Assembly (NCBI RefSeq): GCF_040112705.1
Contig: NZ_CP157804.1
Span: 3,652,001-3,716,000 of the forward strand
Reading direction: 5' to 3'
Source: Flagellimonas sp. MMG031
Lineage (GTDB): Bacteria > Bacteroidota > Bacteroidia > Flavobacteriales > Flavobacteriaceae
DNA: 64,000 bases
Shown in pieces: positions 20,803 through 30,370 of this stretch; positions within the stretch are counted from its first letter, which is position 1, and each line of letters begins with the position of its first letter. Made by a program: the position numbers and the translations under genes. The notes beneath the pieces were generated by a model that was not told where the DNA came from, searched no databases, and saw nothing but the letters and a program-made list of their open reading frames with translations.

Positions 20803-21549
20803 ATGCAATTGGAAAGAACAGAAACAATTTATGGCATTCGTGCCGTGTTGGAAGCGATAGAGGCCAACCAATCCATCAATAAAATCTTTGTACAAAAAGG
20901 TTTAAAGGGCGAACTCTTCAAGGAGCTCGAATCCACAGTACGAAAAAATGGTTTGAGCCTATCTTATGTACCTGTAGAAAAGTTGAACCGCCTTACCCGT
21001 AATCATAATCACCAAGGAGTGGTGGCGCAAATATCGCCAGTACAGTTTTACGATTTCGAGGCGTTGGTGGAACAAGTGCTTTCCAAAGAAAAGTTACCTT
21101 TCTTTCTGCTGTTGGATCAAGTTTCCGATGTACGTAATTTTGGTGCCATTATCCGAACCGCCGAGTGTTGTGGCGTGCATGGCATCATTATCCCTAAAAA
21201 CGGAGCCGCGCCGATAACGGACGATACCGTCAAAACTTCGGCTGGAGCTGCCTTTAACGTACCCATTGCCAAAGTGGACCATTTAAAGGATGCCGTTTTC
21301 TATTTACAGTCCTCGGGCATTGTGGTAACCGGCGCCACGGAAAAGGCAGCGGACCATATTTACGGTGTGGACTTTAACCAACCTACAGCCATTATTATGG
21401 GCTCAGAAGACAAAGGCATCTCCCCTTCTACCCTACAGATCATCGACCACCAAGCAAAACTCCCCCTCATGGGCAAAATAGGCTCCTTGAACGTGTCTGT
21501 GGCCTGTGGTGTGTTTCTTTACGAAGTGGTTCGACAAAGACGTTCATAG
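20803..21549 (+). CDS. rlmB: 23S rRNA (guanosine-2'-O-)-methyltransferase RlmB
   Basis: RlmB is a SpoU/TrmH-type enzyme that methylates a guanosine ribose in 23S rRNA. The start at 20803 gives 248 residues beginning MQLERTETIYGIRAVLEAIE. The N-terminal substrate-binding domain (about 5-75) ends with RNHQGVVA-like residues (NHNHQGVVAQ). The SPOUT domain follows with motif 1 LLDQVSDVRNFGAIIRTAEC, motif 2 IIMGSEDKGISPS and motif 3 LPLMGKIGSLNVSVACGV, the knotted SAM-binding site. It begins right behind a terminator and is probably transcribed alone. Confidence 0.93.
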   Translation: MQLERTETIYGIRAVLEAIEANQSINKIFVQKGLKGELFKELESTVRKNGLSLSYVPVEKLNRLTRNHNHQGVVAQISPVQFYDFEALVEQVLSKEKLPFFLLLDQVSDVRNFGAIIRTAECCGVHGIIIPKNGAAPITDDTVKTSAGAAFNVPIAKVDHLKDAVFYLQSSGIVVTGATEKAADHIYGVDFNQPTAIIMGSEDKGISPSTLQIIDHQAKLPLMGKIGSLNVSVACGVFLYEVVRQRRS

Positions 21550-21780
21550 AACTCGACCTCAATTAATTCAATCCTATCACTTGACCTTTTTACAAGTATA
21601 TTTCTAGGTTCTTTAGATTTTTAAGCCAAGTAAGGCTTCAATGAATCCGATTCATTATAAAAATGTTACAAATCCTCCTTTACCATTTTTTTAATAACTC
21701 TAATGGTAGATTATCAAGTCCTGAAGAAAAATCAATATTTATACGTATCTAACATCTTTCTAAAATCTTAGCATAGCTTT

Positions 21781-21808
21781 TTTGGCTTTAAAGTAAATTT
21801 TACGTTTA
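21781..21808 (+). promoter_or_regulatory. Possible promoter for the VCBS/ASPIC lipoprotein gene
   Basis: TTTG at 21781-21784 and TACGTTTA at 21801-21808 (seven of eight positions of TAnnTTTG), 15 bases before the ATG at 21823. The rest of the 273-base gap after rlmB is AT-rich; a weak stem AAGCC/GGCTT near 21622 may end rlmB transcription. Confidence 0.4.
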
Positions 21809-21822
21809 TTTAACATAAAATT

Positions 21823-24800
21823 ATGTTAATTATGTTGAGACGGATAATACCCATTCTTTTGAGTCTATTTATAATAAGTTGTGATAATCAAGAGAAAAAC
21901 AGTAGTGCGTCCCGCTCGAGTAATTCTGTAGAAAAGAATAGTCCAGTATTTAGAAAAGTTGAACCCAGAAATAGCCATATTACCTTTGCCAACACCATAA
22001 CCCACGACGTTGGCAGCCTTAACAACCTATTCGATTACGATTATTTTTACAACGGGGCAGGAGTTGGTATGGAGGACCTTAACAACGATGGCTTTTTGGA
22101 CGTCTTTTTCTGCGGAAATCAAGTAAACAATTCACTCTATTTTAACAAAGGTGACCTCACATTTGAGGATGTTTCGGACACGGCCCAAATTAACAATGGC
22201 AAAATATGGTCCAACGGTGTCACTTTTGCCGATATCAATAACGATGGTTGGATGGACATCTATATCTCACAAGGAGGACCCAACACACGGGACAAGCGAA
22301 AAAATTTGTTGTTTATTAACAATCAAGATGGAACCTTTGAGGAAAAAGCCGAGCAATACGGACTTGCCGACATGGGCATCAGTACCCAATCTGTCTTTTT
22401 TGATATGGATAAAGACGGTGACCTGGATTGCTTGGTAATGAATGAGAATGAACTCTATGGCATGGACCCCATTAGCTTCAACCAATATGTTAACTCCGAT
22501 GAGGAAACTGCCTATTTTAATTCCTCCCATTTGTACCGAAATGATGACGGTACTTTTACCGACATTACCAAATCTGCAGGACTTGCAAAACCCATATTTG
22601 GATTAGGCCTTGCCGTTGCCGACATTAACGAAGATGGCTGGATGGACATCTATATGGCAAGTGACTACTATCTACCAGATGCACTTTATATCAATAATCA
22701 CGACGGAACCTTCACCGATCAAATCAAGGAAGCTACCAATCAAATATCATTTTATGGTATGGGTATGGATATAGCCGATCTGGACAACGATGGACTTCAA
22801 GATATTTTTGTGCTAGACATGGCCGCTAACGATCATGTCCGGTCCAAAACATTAATGGCCTCCATGAATACCAAAAGATTTGAATTCTTGGTCAACAAGG
22901 CTGGCTATCATTATCAGTATATGTACAACTCCCTTCAAAAAAACATGGGAGACACTAAATTCAGTAATATTTCCCAACTTTCCGGAGTTGCCAATACAGA
23001 TTGGAGTTGGTCCGTATTAATGAATGATTTTGACCTCGACGGACACAAAGAAATACATGTGACCAATGGATATCGTAGGTATGCACTTGACAACGATTTA
23101 CAAAGAAAGGTTTTTGAAGCAAAACAACGATATGGACGAAATGTTCCGTTGGAAGTAAAGCAACAGCTTTATGAATCAATGCCTTCTGAAAAATTACCCA
23201 ACATACTTTACAAGCGGAAATCAAAACTGGTTTACGATAATGTAGCAACCGCTTGGGGGTTAGGAGATTTTTCATTTAGTAATGGTGCTGCTTCCGGGGA
23301 TTTGGACAATGATGGTGACCTAGATATCATTGTCAATAATATGGATGAAACCGCATTTGTTTATCAAAACCTATCCATAGAGAGTGGACTTGGGAATTAC
23401 TTAAAAGTAATCACCAATGGAAATTCCTCCGAAGAATTTGCCAAGGTAACGGTAAGCAGTGGCAGCGACTCACAAATGGTAGAAGTAAAACGAGTTCGCG
23501 GCTACCGTTCTGCCCAAGAACCTAAAGCATTTTTTGGACTGGCCAACAATACTTCTGTAGATACCGTAACCGTGTATTGGAAATCGGGAAAAATGCAACA
23601 AAAATTCAATGTCCCAGCAAACTCTACCATTACTTTTAATGAAAGGGACGCCACCCTTCCTGTTTCAACCAAACAAGAGAACGAGACCTACTTTATTGAA
23701 CTTGATACCGAAGCATTGGGGCTGAACTTTACCCATAATGAGAATGTATACGACGATTTTGAAACCGAAGTACTACTCCCTTACAAACAATCCAATCAGG
23801 GTCCCTTTATCACCAAAGGTGACATTAACGGAGATGGGCTGGAGGACATCCATGTAGGAGGCGCTGCAGGACAGCCTGGACAACTTTATATTCAGTCAAG
23901 CAAGGGATTTGTCAATATAAACTCACCCGCACTTCAAAAGGATGCACACCATGAGGATATGGAGTCCATCTTTTTTGATTTTGATGGTGACACCGATTTA
24001 GATCTTTTTGTGGTAAGTGGCGGAAATGAATTCGCCGAGTATTCTTCGTATCACACGGATAGAATCTACATAAACGACGGACAGGGGCAATTCTCTAAAC
24101 TGCAAAGCGAATCACTCTCTGCATTTCCTAAGAATGGAAAGTCCGTGAGCATTATCGACTTCGACAAAGATGGAGACAACGATATTCTAGTTGGAAACCG
24201 AGTGGTTCCCAAACAATATCCTATACCACAAGCTTCAGTGCTATTTGAAAATAGAGATGGTGAATTGGTGGATGTCACCCAAGAGGTGGCACCTGAATTC
24301 CAAGACTTTGGTATAGTCAATGATATTCAGACCACAGATGTAAATAACGATGGGTGGCCCGATTTCATAGCAGTGGGTGAATGGACCGGCATCGGTGTTT
24401 TCGTTAACCAACAAGGCACCTTTTCAAATATGGCAGAAGAAGATGCAATGCTCAGTGAAAAAGGATGGTGGTTCTCCGTAACAGAAACCGATGTCAACAA
24501 CGATAACCTTCCGGATTATGTAGTAGGAAATGTTGGCCTCAACATCAAGTTTAAAGCATCCAAAGAAAAACCGTTCAAGGTGTATGCTACAGATTTTGAT
24601 GAAAATGGAACCACCGACATAGTGCTGAGCAAAAAATATAAGGGAACCTACGTACCTGTTCGTGGAAGAGAATGTTCTTCCCAGCAAATGCCGTTTATCA
24701 AAGAAAAATTTGAAACATATTCCGAATTTGCCAATGCCAGCCTGGTGGATATTTATGGTGAAAAATTAAGCTCTTCGTATGAAAGCAGTGCAACCGAGCT

Positions 24801-25179
24801 CCAATCCATAGTGTTAATCAACAAAGGCAATCTTGTTTTTGAAAAACAACGGCTCCCCATTTCAGGTCAAACCATTCCTATTTTGAATTGTGCAGTGGCA
24901 GACCTAAATAACGATGGTTACGAGGATATCGTCGCCGTAGGAAACATTTACGAAACAGAGGTGGAAACGCCACGATTGGACGCCCTATCGGGTGTAATCT
25001 TACTTTCAAACGGTACCGATGGCTACATCAGCGTACCTCATCAGAATTCAGGGCTTTTTATGGAAGGAAACGTTAAGAGCATCGAGTTGATCACCAATAC
25101 AAACGATGAGACAATTCTCGTAAACACCACCAACAATGGTCCACTTGCCGTACATAAAACCTCTTGGTACGATAAATAA
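21823..25179 (+). CDS. Large VCBS-repeat / ASPIC-UnbV lipoprotein (CRTAC1-like)
   Basis: The 1118-residue product has a lipoprotein signal (LFIISC, Cys about 20); an ATG three codons further in is an alternative start. It is built of FG-GAP/VCBS calcium-binding repeats of the form D-x-N-x-D-G-x-x-D: about seven between residues 80 and 510 (for example DLNNDGFLDVFF, DINNDGWMDIYI). An ASPIC/UnbV domain follows at about 525-605 (AKVTVSSGS...VEVKRVRGYRSAQEP). About seven more repeats lie between 655 and 1080. This predicts a surface-attached beta-propeller pair. Such proteins often accompany SusCD loci in Bacteroidota, which suggests a role in surface binding, though there is no direct evidence. 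Confidence 0.88.
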   Translation: MLIMLRRIIPILLSLFIISCDNQEKNSSASRSSNSVEKNSPVFRKVEPRNSHITFANTITHDVGSLNNLFDYDYFYNGAGVGMEDLNNDGFLDVFFCGNQVNNSLYFNKGDLTFEDVSDTAQINNGKIWSNGVTFADINNDGWMDIYISQGGPNTRDKRKNLLFINNQDGTFEEKAEQYGLADMGISTQSVFFDMDKDGDLDCLVMNENELYGMDPISFNQYVNSDEETAYFNSSHLYRNDDGTFTDITKSAGLAKPIFGLGLAVADINEDGWMDIYMASDYYLPDALYINNHDGTFTDQIKEATNQISFYGMGMDIADLDNDGLQDIFVLDMAANDHVRSKTLMASMNTKRFEFLVNKAGYHYQYMYNSLQKNMGDTKFSNISQLSGVANTDWSWSVLMNDFDLDGHKEIHVTNGYRRYALDNDLQRKVFEAKQRYGRNVPLEVKQQLYESMPSEKLPNILYKRKSKLVYDNVATAWGLGDFSFSNGAASGDLDNDGDLDIIVNNMDETAFVYQNLSIESGLGNYLKVITNGNSSEEFAKVTVSSGSDSQMVEVKRVRGYRSAQEPKAFFGLANNTSVDTVTVYWKSGKMQQKFNVPANSTITFNERDATLPVSTKQENETYFIELDTEALGLNFTHNENVYDDFETEVLLPYKQSNQGPFITKGDINGDGLEDIHVGGAAGQPGQLYIQSSKGFVNINSPALQKDAHHEDMESIFFDFDGDTDLDLFVVSGGNEFAEYSSYHTDRIYINDGQGQFSKLQSESLSAFPKNGKSVSIIDFDKDGDNDILVGNRVVPKQYPIPQASVLFENRDGELVDVTQEVAPEFQDFGIVNDIQTTDVNNDGWPDFIAVGEWTGIGVFVNQQGTFSNMAEEDAMLSEKGWWFSVTETDVNNDNLPDYVVGNVGLNIKFKASKEKPFKVYATDFDENGTTDIVLSKKYKGTYVPVRGRECSSQQMPFIKEKFETYSEFANASLVDIYGEKLSSSYESSATELQSIVLINKGNLVFEKQRLPISGQTIPILNCAVADLNNDGYEDIVAVGNIYETEVETPRLDALSGVILLSNGTDGYISVPHQNSGLFMEGNVKSIELITNTNDETILVNTTNNGPLAVHKTSWYDK

Positions 25180-25329
25180 AAAGTATCGCAATTAAATCGA
25201 CAAATAATAATCTAGGTAATACTGCACGAGTATAAAGAGTCCTCATGAAGGATTCAACAACAACCAACGTCTCGAAGAAGGTTACAAAAGTCCATCATTC
25301 TCCCTAATATTTTAATTTCGAATGTGCGA

Positions 25330-26058
25330 TTAATCCTCATCCGAAGCCTTGTAATGGTATTTGATTTCAATGTTTTGTTCGGTCTCTTCGGGTTTGGTTT
25401 CAATAAAATTACCGTGCTCGTCAAAATGTTGTAGAAAAGGGTCGTCGGCTTCATTATAATCATCGTGTTCCCAAGCATATTTGCGCACTTCAGGAACCCT
25501 GACCTTGGTCACCAAGGCAAACACGAGCCCAGTCACAAATCCCGACAAATGTCCTTCCCACGAAATGCCATCTTTTACCGGAAAAATATACCAGATCATA
25601 CTCCCGTAAATAAAGACAACTACTAAGGACAATGCCACGAGCCTATAATTTTTGGCCAAAATGCCCTTAAAAAAAATAAAACTGGCCAAAAGATAGATAA
25701 CCCCGCTGGCACCGATATGGTAAGATGGACGGGCAATGAACCAAGTGAGCAAACCTGAGAGCAAGGTACCGAATAAAAGCACCCTTAGGGCCGCGCTCTG
25801 ATAAAAATAAAACAGAAAAGCGGTCAATACCGCCAACGGAATGGTATTGTTATACAGATGTTCGATAGAGCTGTGGATAAACGGACTAAAAAATACCCCT
25901 CTAAGACCAGACAGTCTCCTGGGATAAATCCCATAATCGTTCAGGTTGATGCCCATTTGGACCTCGGCCCAGAACACGGCCCAAATAGAGAGAATGGCCA
26001 CCAGTGGCGCCAGCACTACCGCATTGGAAAATTTAAATGAATCTGAATCCATAACCAC
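25330..26058 (-). CDS. Rhomboid-family intramembrane serine protease
   Basis: Rhomboids cut substrate proteins within the membrane using a Ser-His dyad. The 242-residue product has six predicted membrane segments. The catalytic serine is in GASG (Ser 118) in TM4 and the histidine in EGHLSG (His 170) in TM6. The HLYNN segment near residues 67-71 is the oxyanion-side region of TM2. The soluble C-terminal tail from about residue 190 is acidic. A start two codons later is possible. It is divergent from rarA and alone on its strand. Confidence 0.9.
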   Translation of the reverse strand: MVMDSDSFKFSNAVVLAPLVAILSIWAVFWAEVQMGINLNDYGIYPRRLSGLRGVFFSPFIHSSIEHLYNNTIPLAVLTAFLFYFYQSAALRVLLFGTLLSGLLTWFIARPSYHIGASGVIYLLASFIFFKGILAKNYRLVALSLVVVFIYGSMIWYIFPVKDGISWEGHLSGFVTGLVFALVTKVRVPEVRKYAWEHDDYNEADDPFLQHFDEHGNFIETKPEETEQNIEIKYHYKASDED

Positions 26059-26160
26059 CCTAAATCAAACATCCGGCCATATCCTTACACTGTTACAATT
26101 TGTCAGGTACCGCCGTAAAATCCTTTATAAAACAAGCACATGATACCATCAAATTTATAC

Positions 26161-26168
26161 TATTTTTG
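26161..26168 (+). promoter_or_regulatory. Candidate -7 element of the rarA promoter
   Basis: TATTTTTG matches TAnnTTTG exactly but ends only four bases before the rarA ATG at 26173, so transcription from it would give a nearly leaderless message. No clear TTG is seen at the right distance upstream. Confidence 0.35.
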
Positions 26169-26172
26169 AGGT

Positions 26173-27450
26173 ATGAACGAACCTTTGGCAGAACGCATAC
26201 GTCCCAAAACCTTGGAGGACTACATCAGTCAACAACATCTAGTGGGCAAGGAAGGTGCGCTTACCAACCAAATCAAGAACGGTATTATCCCCTCACTTAT
26301 TTTTTGGGGGCCACCGGGAACGGGCAAAACCACCTTGGCCAACATTATTGCCTCCGAGAGCCAACGTCCATTTTACACTTTGAGCGCTATTAGCAGCGGA
26401 GTAAAGGATGTACGCGAGGTCATCGAGAAAGCAAAGCAGAGTGGCGGCCTGTTCACCTCAAAAAATCCCATTCTTTTTATTGATGAAATCCATCGGTTCA
26501 GCAAATCCCAACAAGATTCTTTGCTGGGCGCCGTGGAAAAGGGATGGGTAACCCTTATTGGTGCCACTACGGAGAACCCAAGTTTTGAAGTCATCCCGGC
26601 ACTTTTGTCGAGATGTCAGGTGTACACCCTGAATCCGTTTGGGAAAGAGGATCTGGTGGCCCTTTTGGAGCGGGCTATCCAAACAGATGTCCAACTTTCC
26701 AAAAAACAGATTGAACTCAAGGAAACAGAAGCCCTATTGCGACTTTCGGGCGGAGATGGCCGAAAATTGCTCAATATTTTCGAGCTTTTGATCAATTCAG
26801 AAAGTGGAGCCAAGATCAGTATCACCAATGATCTGGTGTTGAGCAAAGTTCAAAAGAACACGGTGCTCTACGATAAAACCGGCGAACAGCATTATGATAT
26901 CATCTCAGCCTTTATCAAAAGTATCCGGGGCAGTGACCCCAATGCGGCGGTATATTGGTTGGCCAGAATGATAGAGGGTGGCGAGGATGTGAAATTCATT
27001 GCCAGAAGGATGATCATTTTGGCTTCGGAAGACATTGGGAACGCCAACCCTACGGCCTTGGTATTGGCCAACACCACGTTCCAGTCCGTTACCACCATCG
27101 GTTTTCCCGAAGCGCGGATTATTCTGAGCCAGTGTGCGACCTATTTGGCAAGTTCCCCAAAGAGCAATGCCAGTTACATGGCCATCAACGAGGCACAACA
27201 GACCGTTCGACAGACCGGCGATCTTTCAGTGCCCATGGCGATCCGAAATGCCCCGACCAAATTAATGAAGGACTTGGGTTATGGCAAAGGCTACGATTAT
27301 GCGCACAACCATGAAAATAATTTTGTGGACTTCGAGTTTCTGCCCGATGAGATTTCGGGTACTACGTTTTACAGGCCAGGTAATAATCCAAGGGAAAATG
27401 CCATGCGGGATTTCCTAAAAAAGAGGTGGAAGGACAAGTACGATCTTTAA
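26173..27450 (+). CDS. rarA: Replication-associated recombination protein A (RarA/MgsA)
   Basis: RarA is an AAA+ ATPase acting at stalled replication forks, related to clamp loaders. The 425-residue product starts MNEPLAERIRPKTLEDY. It has Walker A GPPGTGKTT (about residue 43), Walker B LFIDEIHRF, sensor 1 LIGATTENPSFE and the arginine-finger region ALLSRC. The C-terminal tetramerisation domain follows with RGSDPNAAVYWLARMIEGGED and YGKGYDYAHN. Length matches the family. Its stop overlaps the convergent neighbour by four bases. Confidence 0.96.
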   Translation: MNEPLAERIRPKTLEDYISQQHLVGKEGALTNQIKNGIIPSLIFWGPPGTGKTTLANIIASESQRPFYTLSAISSGVKDVREVIEKAKQSGGLFTSKNPILFIDEIHRFSKSQQDSLLGAVEKGWVTLIGATTENPSFEVIPALLSRCQVYTLNPFGKEDLVALLERAIQTDVQLSKKQIELKETEALLRLSGGDGRKLLNIFELLINSESGAKISITNDLVLSKVQKNTVLYDKTGEQHYDIISAFIKSIRGSDPNAAVYWLARMIEGGEDVKFIARRMIILASEDIGNANPTALVLANTTFQSVTTIGFPEARIILSQCATYLASSPKSNASYMAINEAQQTVRQTGDLSVPMAIRNAPTKLMKDLGYGKGYDYAHNHENNFVDFEFLPDEISGTTFYRPGNNPRENAMRDFLKKRWKDKYDL

Positions 27451-28295
27451 AATTTGATCTGCAGTTCTTTCTGGACCTTTTGCCCATTTTCGGAATACTC
27501 CATCAACCACTTCCCGTCCTTTTCAAAAACTACGGCATTGTTACCCTGATAGGTTGTGATGAACACGTTGTCCATTGAAGTGGATTCCAGTCGGAGCACC
27601 ACTTTGGGCGTACTGTCCACCAGCTGATATCCATTTGCTATGGGCTGTGCATATAGCATGCCTTCTGGAAGATCAACATGTTCTTCGGCTATACTGGGGC
27701 TTGTTTCCCTGACGATGTCGGTAGGTTTTGGTTCGATGCTCTTGTACACCTGCTCTTCAGTAGTTGCCTTTTGTTCCAATACGTGTTCCGTGGATTCCTC
27801 TTTCACCGATTTTACATCATCCCGAAAACTTACCACTATGGTTGCGGGCTCCTCAACTTCTTCTTTGGGCTCATAGGCATAGTTCAATCCTGTAAATGAG
27901 ACAAAGGTATTCTGGATGGCATCCCGGTACGCCTCCTTGTACTCCTTTATACGGTTTTTTGCTTCCATCGATCGGAACACTTCTTGGTTTTTACAATCCA
28001 CAAGTGCTATGGACAGTTTTGTGGAGAACATGGTGGATTCATCAATCAAATCCGCTGTTAGGCCCAAGCACTTATCCGCAGCCAAATCCGCAGGCATTTC
28101 ATCATCATAGATGGCGTTAAAACCATTTTCCTCAAAATAATACTTGATCAGGGTGCTGGTCTGATATTGATTTTCGGACCTGAACTCCTCAAATTTTTTG
28201 GGAACAATAATGTATTTGTAATCATTCAGCTGTGCATTTACCGCACCTCCGAACATCAAGGCTAACCATAAAATGTATGTGACTTTCGATTTCAT
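27447..28295 (-). CDS. Secreted protein of unknown function
   Basis: The 282-residue product has a signal peptide ending GAVNAQ. The mature part begins NDYKYIIVPKKFEEF and a domain to about residue 145 carries two Cys. A low-complexity Glu/Thr-rich linker follows (about 150-215), then a small beta-rich C-terminal domain ending KVQKELQIKF. No family was assigned. It lies 12 bases after the DUF5723-like gene, which overlaps the lipoprotein gene before it, so the three form an envelope-related operon. Confidence 0.75.
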   Translation of the reverse strand: MKSKVTYILWLALMFGGAVNAQLNDYKYIIVPKKFEEFRSENQYQTSTLIKYYFEENGFNAIYDDEMPADLAADKCLGLTADLIDESTMFSTKLSIALVDCKNQEVFRSMEAKNRIKEYKEAYRDAIQNTFVSFTGLNYAYEPKEEVEEPATIVVSFRDDVKSVKEESTEHVLEQKATTEEQVYKSIEPKPTDIVRETSPSIAEEHVDLPEGMLYAQPIANGYQLVDSTPKVVLRLESTSMDNVFITTYQGNNAVVFEKDGKWLMEYSENGQKVQKELQIKF

Positions 28296-28307
28296 ACAGA
28301 ACTATAC

Positions 28308-29768
28308 TCAATTATTGTTCCAAGATATAATATTAAATCCGAACTGTAAAGAAGCATAGTGGCTATCGGCAATATTGGAATAGCTCAATAGATTGTCCGC
28401 CAAGACATAAAAGTTGACAGGACCTAGCTGTAGATTGGCACCCAAACCAAGGTTGGTAAAGGTATATTTATCGATGGTGTAGGTAGTTTTCAAAGAAAGT
28501 ACCCTGCCAAATCGCCGTTGATAAAACCCAGTTAGGGCGGCTTGTATCCCCTTGGGCCGTTTGATCATAAACAACTGTCCGCCTACGCTATTCCTGTAAT
28601 AATCTCTATTGCTTCCGCCCCCAACATTAACGCCACATCCGCAATTGTCGAATACCGAACTACGTCCGCCCTCGCCAAAATCGTAGCGGACTGACCCATA
28701 AACCTTTACGGGTCTCCAAGAGATATAGCCCGAATCATTCTCTCCATAAGGCAAGGCCTCCTCGATCTCGTCCAGAAGTTCTTGCCAAAGATCATTGTTC
28801 ACATCGTCGATATCTTCTGGAAGAAAGACAGTGATTCCCTCGGTAGTCGTGTTGCCGCTCAGGGTATAGTTCCAAACATCCTTGGTGTTGCTAATAAATC
28901 CGACATCCAAGATACTTCCGGTAATGGTGGTCTGTGGATTCAGATTGTAACTGAAGCCAAAATCGAGTCCCAACCCCAAATTGCCACCAAAAAGCACCCT
29001 TTCGGTAAACAGACTGGTTACATCCCGTTGTGTGGTTCCGGTATCTTCTTCTGCAATATCATAAAAACCTCTTATACCGGCTGTTTGCAACTGCATGTCG
29101 GCACTGATAGCACTTTCGTAAACATTGTTCTGTCCAGGTCTGGTAACAAAGGAACCGGAGTTACGAATGGATTGAAACTGGAAGATACTGGAATAGATTT
29201 TGGCCCTTCCTCCTATCGTGAGGCTGTTGTCTATTTTTTTGTTGATACCAAAATGGAACACATTGACCATTTCTCCCCTAAGATTCAAATCTCCAAGATC
29301 AAAACTTCGTCCAATATTGTTCCCTCCGTTGCCCTCGAACGCCAAGATGGCCAAATCCTTGGGCCAATAGGAAATGATGTCCATTTCCCCGTACATTCCA
29401 AAGGAATAGTAGGTATCCGGTCTATTGCGCCCCCTAAAACCTACGGTAATGCCCTCTATTTGACTGGTGGAACTAAAATCGTCCCTGTCGCTCATCACAT
29501 CCAAGAGGCGTTCCCTGACCTTGGTGGTAAAGTCTACCCCATCGTTGGCGAATAAATCGTTGACGGTAACGCCGCTTGTGGCTGCTTGAAAAGCTAGACC
29601 TGACAACACAGGAAGGCCCGCATGCCATTTTTGGGATGTCTTCACCCCGGGATTTACCATCAAGGACTGCGGAATTTCGTTAAAATCGTAGAGTAGTTGC
29701 TTGTTCTGAGCTGTAGCCATGAGGTTGCACAGCAGTACAAAAAAAAGTATTCGGGACACTATTCTCAT
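28308..29768 (-). CDS. DUF5723-like outer-membrane beta-barrel protein
   Basis: The 486-residue product has a signal peptide ending MATAQ and then alternating beta strands with many aromatic and Gly residues (GEMDIISYWPKDLAIL, NVFHFGINKKIDNSLTIGG), ending SLQFGFNIISWNNN as outer-membrane proteins often do. It resembles the DUF5723 family of Bacteroidota, whose function is not known. Two Cys sit in FDNCGCGVNVGGG. The start overlaps the stop of the upstream lipoprotein gene by four bases (ATGA), indicating coupled translation. Confidence 0.75.
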   Translation of the reverse strand: MRIVSRILFFVLLCNLMATAQNKQLLYDFNEIPQSLMVNPGVKTSQKWHAGLPVLSGLAFQAATSGVTVNDLFANDGVDFTTKVRERLLDVMSDRDDFSSTSQIEGITVGFRGRNRPDTYYSFGMYGEMDIISYWPKDLAILAFEGNGGNNIGRSFDLGDLNLRGEMVNVFHFGINKKIDNSLTIGGRAKIYSSIFQFQSIRNSGSFVTRPGQNNVYESAISADMQLQTAGIRGFYDIAEEDTGTTQRDVTSLFTERVLFGGNLGLGLDFGFSYNLNPQTTITGSILDVGFISNTKDVWNYTLSGNTTTEGITVFLPEDIDDVNNDLWQELLDEIEEALPYGENDSGYISWRPVKVYGSVRYDFGEGGRSSVFDNCGCGVNVGGGSNRDYYRNSVGGQLFMIKRPKGIQAALTGFYQRRFGRVLSLKTTYTIDKYTFTNLGLGANLQLGPVNFYVLADNLLSYSNIADSHYASLQFGFNIISWNNN

Positions 29769-30316
29769 TTTAACTCAAATAAAAATTCGGCCCCTGATCT
29801 TAATATGATTTTGGGGTCATCCACTGGGGAAGTACTGGAGGTGTCACCCAAATTAAGCGCAGAAATTCGTAAGCGCTCTGTGTTGACGAGAATATCCAAA
29901 CTCTTCCCCCCTGGTCCATAGAACACATCCCTTGTAACCAAACCTGAAGGTTCTGCCGATATATCGAGTACTTCCATATCCAAAACAGTTCCGCCTGCAT
30001 TCAAAAACTCGATCAATACCCGAACGGGCTTGCTGGTGGTATTTTCCATCTCATAAGTGATGGTTCCCTCCAGTAAACGCTCTGCCACGTAGTCTTGGCT
30101 GAAAGCTTCAAAAGTGACTTCCCGCGTATAAAAAGGGCCTCCGGAACTTCCCGAATTAATGGTGGCCTCATCGGATTCCAGATAAAAGAGTCCTGATGCC
30201 AAGACAGGGGTAATGGACAAATCATCGATTTGACTGAAGTCCTGTTCCTCGGTACAAGAAGTTGGTACGCAAAGGAAACCCGCGAGCAGAACTACGCCAT
30301 AGAGCAATCTTTTCAT
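29765..30316 (-). CDS. Lipoprotein of unknown function
   Basis: The start at 30316 gives 183 residues with a typical lipoprotein signal (MKRLLYGVVLLAGFLC...PTSC); a start four codons upstream is also in frame. The mature region is beta-rich with no recognised motif. It precedes the DUF5723-like barrel gene with a four-base overlap, so it may be a partner of that barrel. Confidence 0.7.
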   Translation of the reverse strand: MKRLLYGVVLLAGFLCVPTSCTEEQDFSQIDDLSITPVLASGLFYLESDEATINSGSSGGPFYTREVTFEAFSQDYVAERLLEGTITYEMENTTSKPVRVLIEFLNAGGTVLDMEVLDISAEPSGLVTRDVFYGPGGKSLDILVNTERLRISALNLGDTSSTSPVDDPKIILRSGAEFLFELK

Positions 30317-30370
30317 AGCTGAATGCATTTTCTAGTGTCAAATAATGCGGTTAACCACTTAAATATAACT

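Noticed and set aside
28782..29555. Plus-strand open frame of 257 codons
   Set aside because: Opposite the DUF5723-like gene, with composition of an antisense frame and no recognisable domain.
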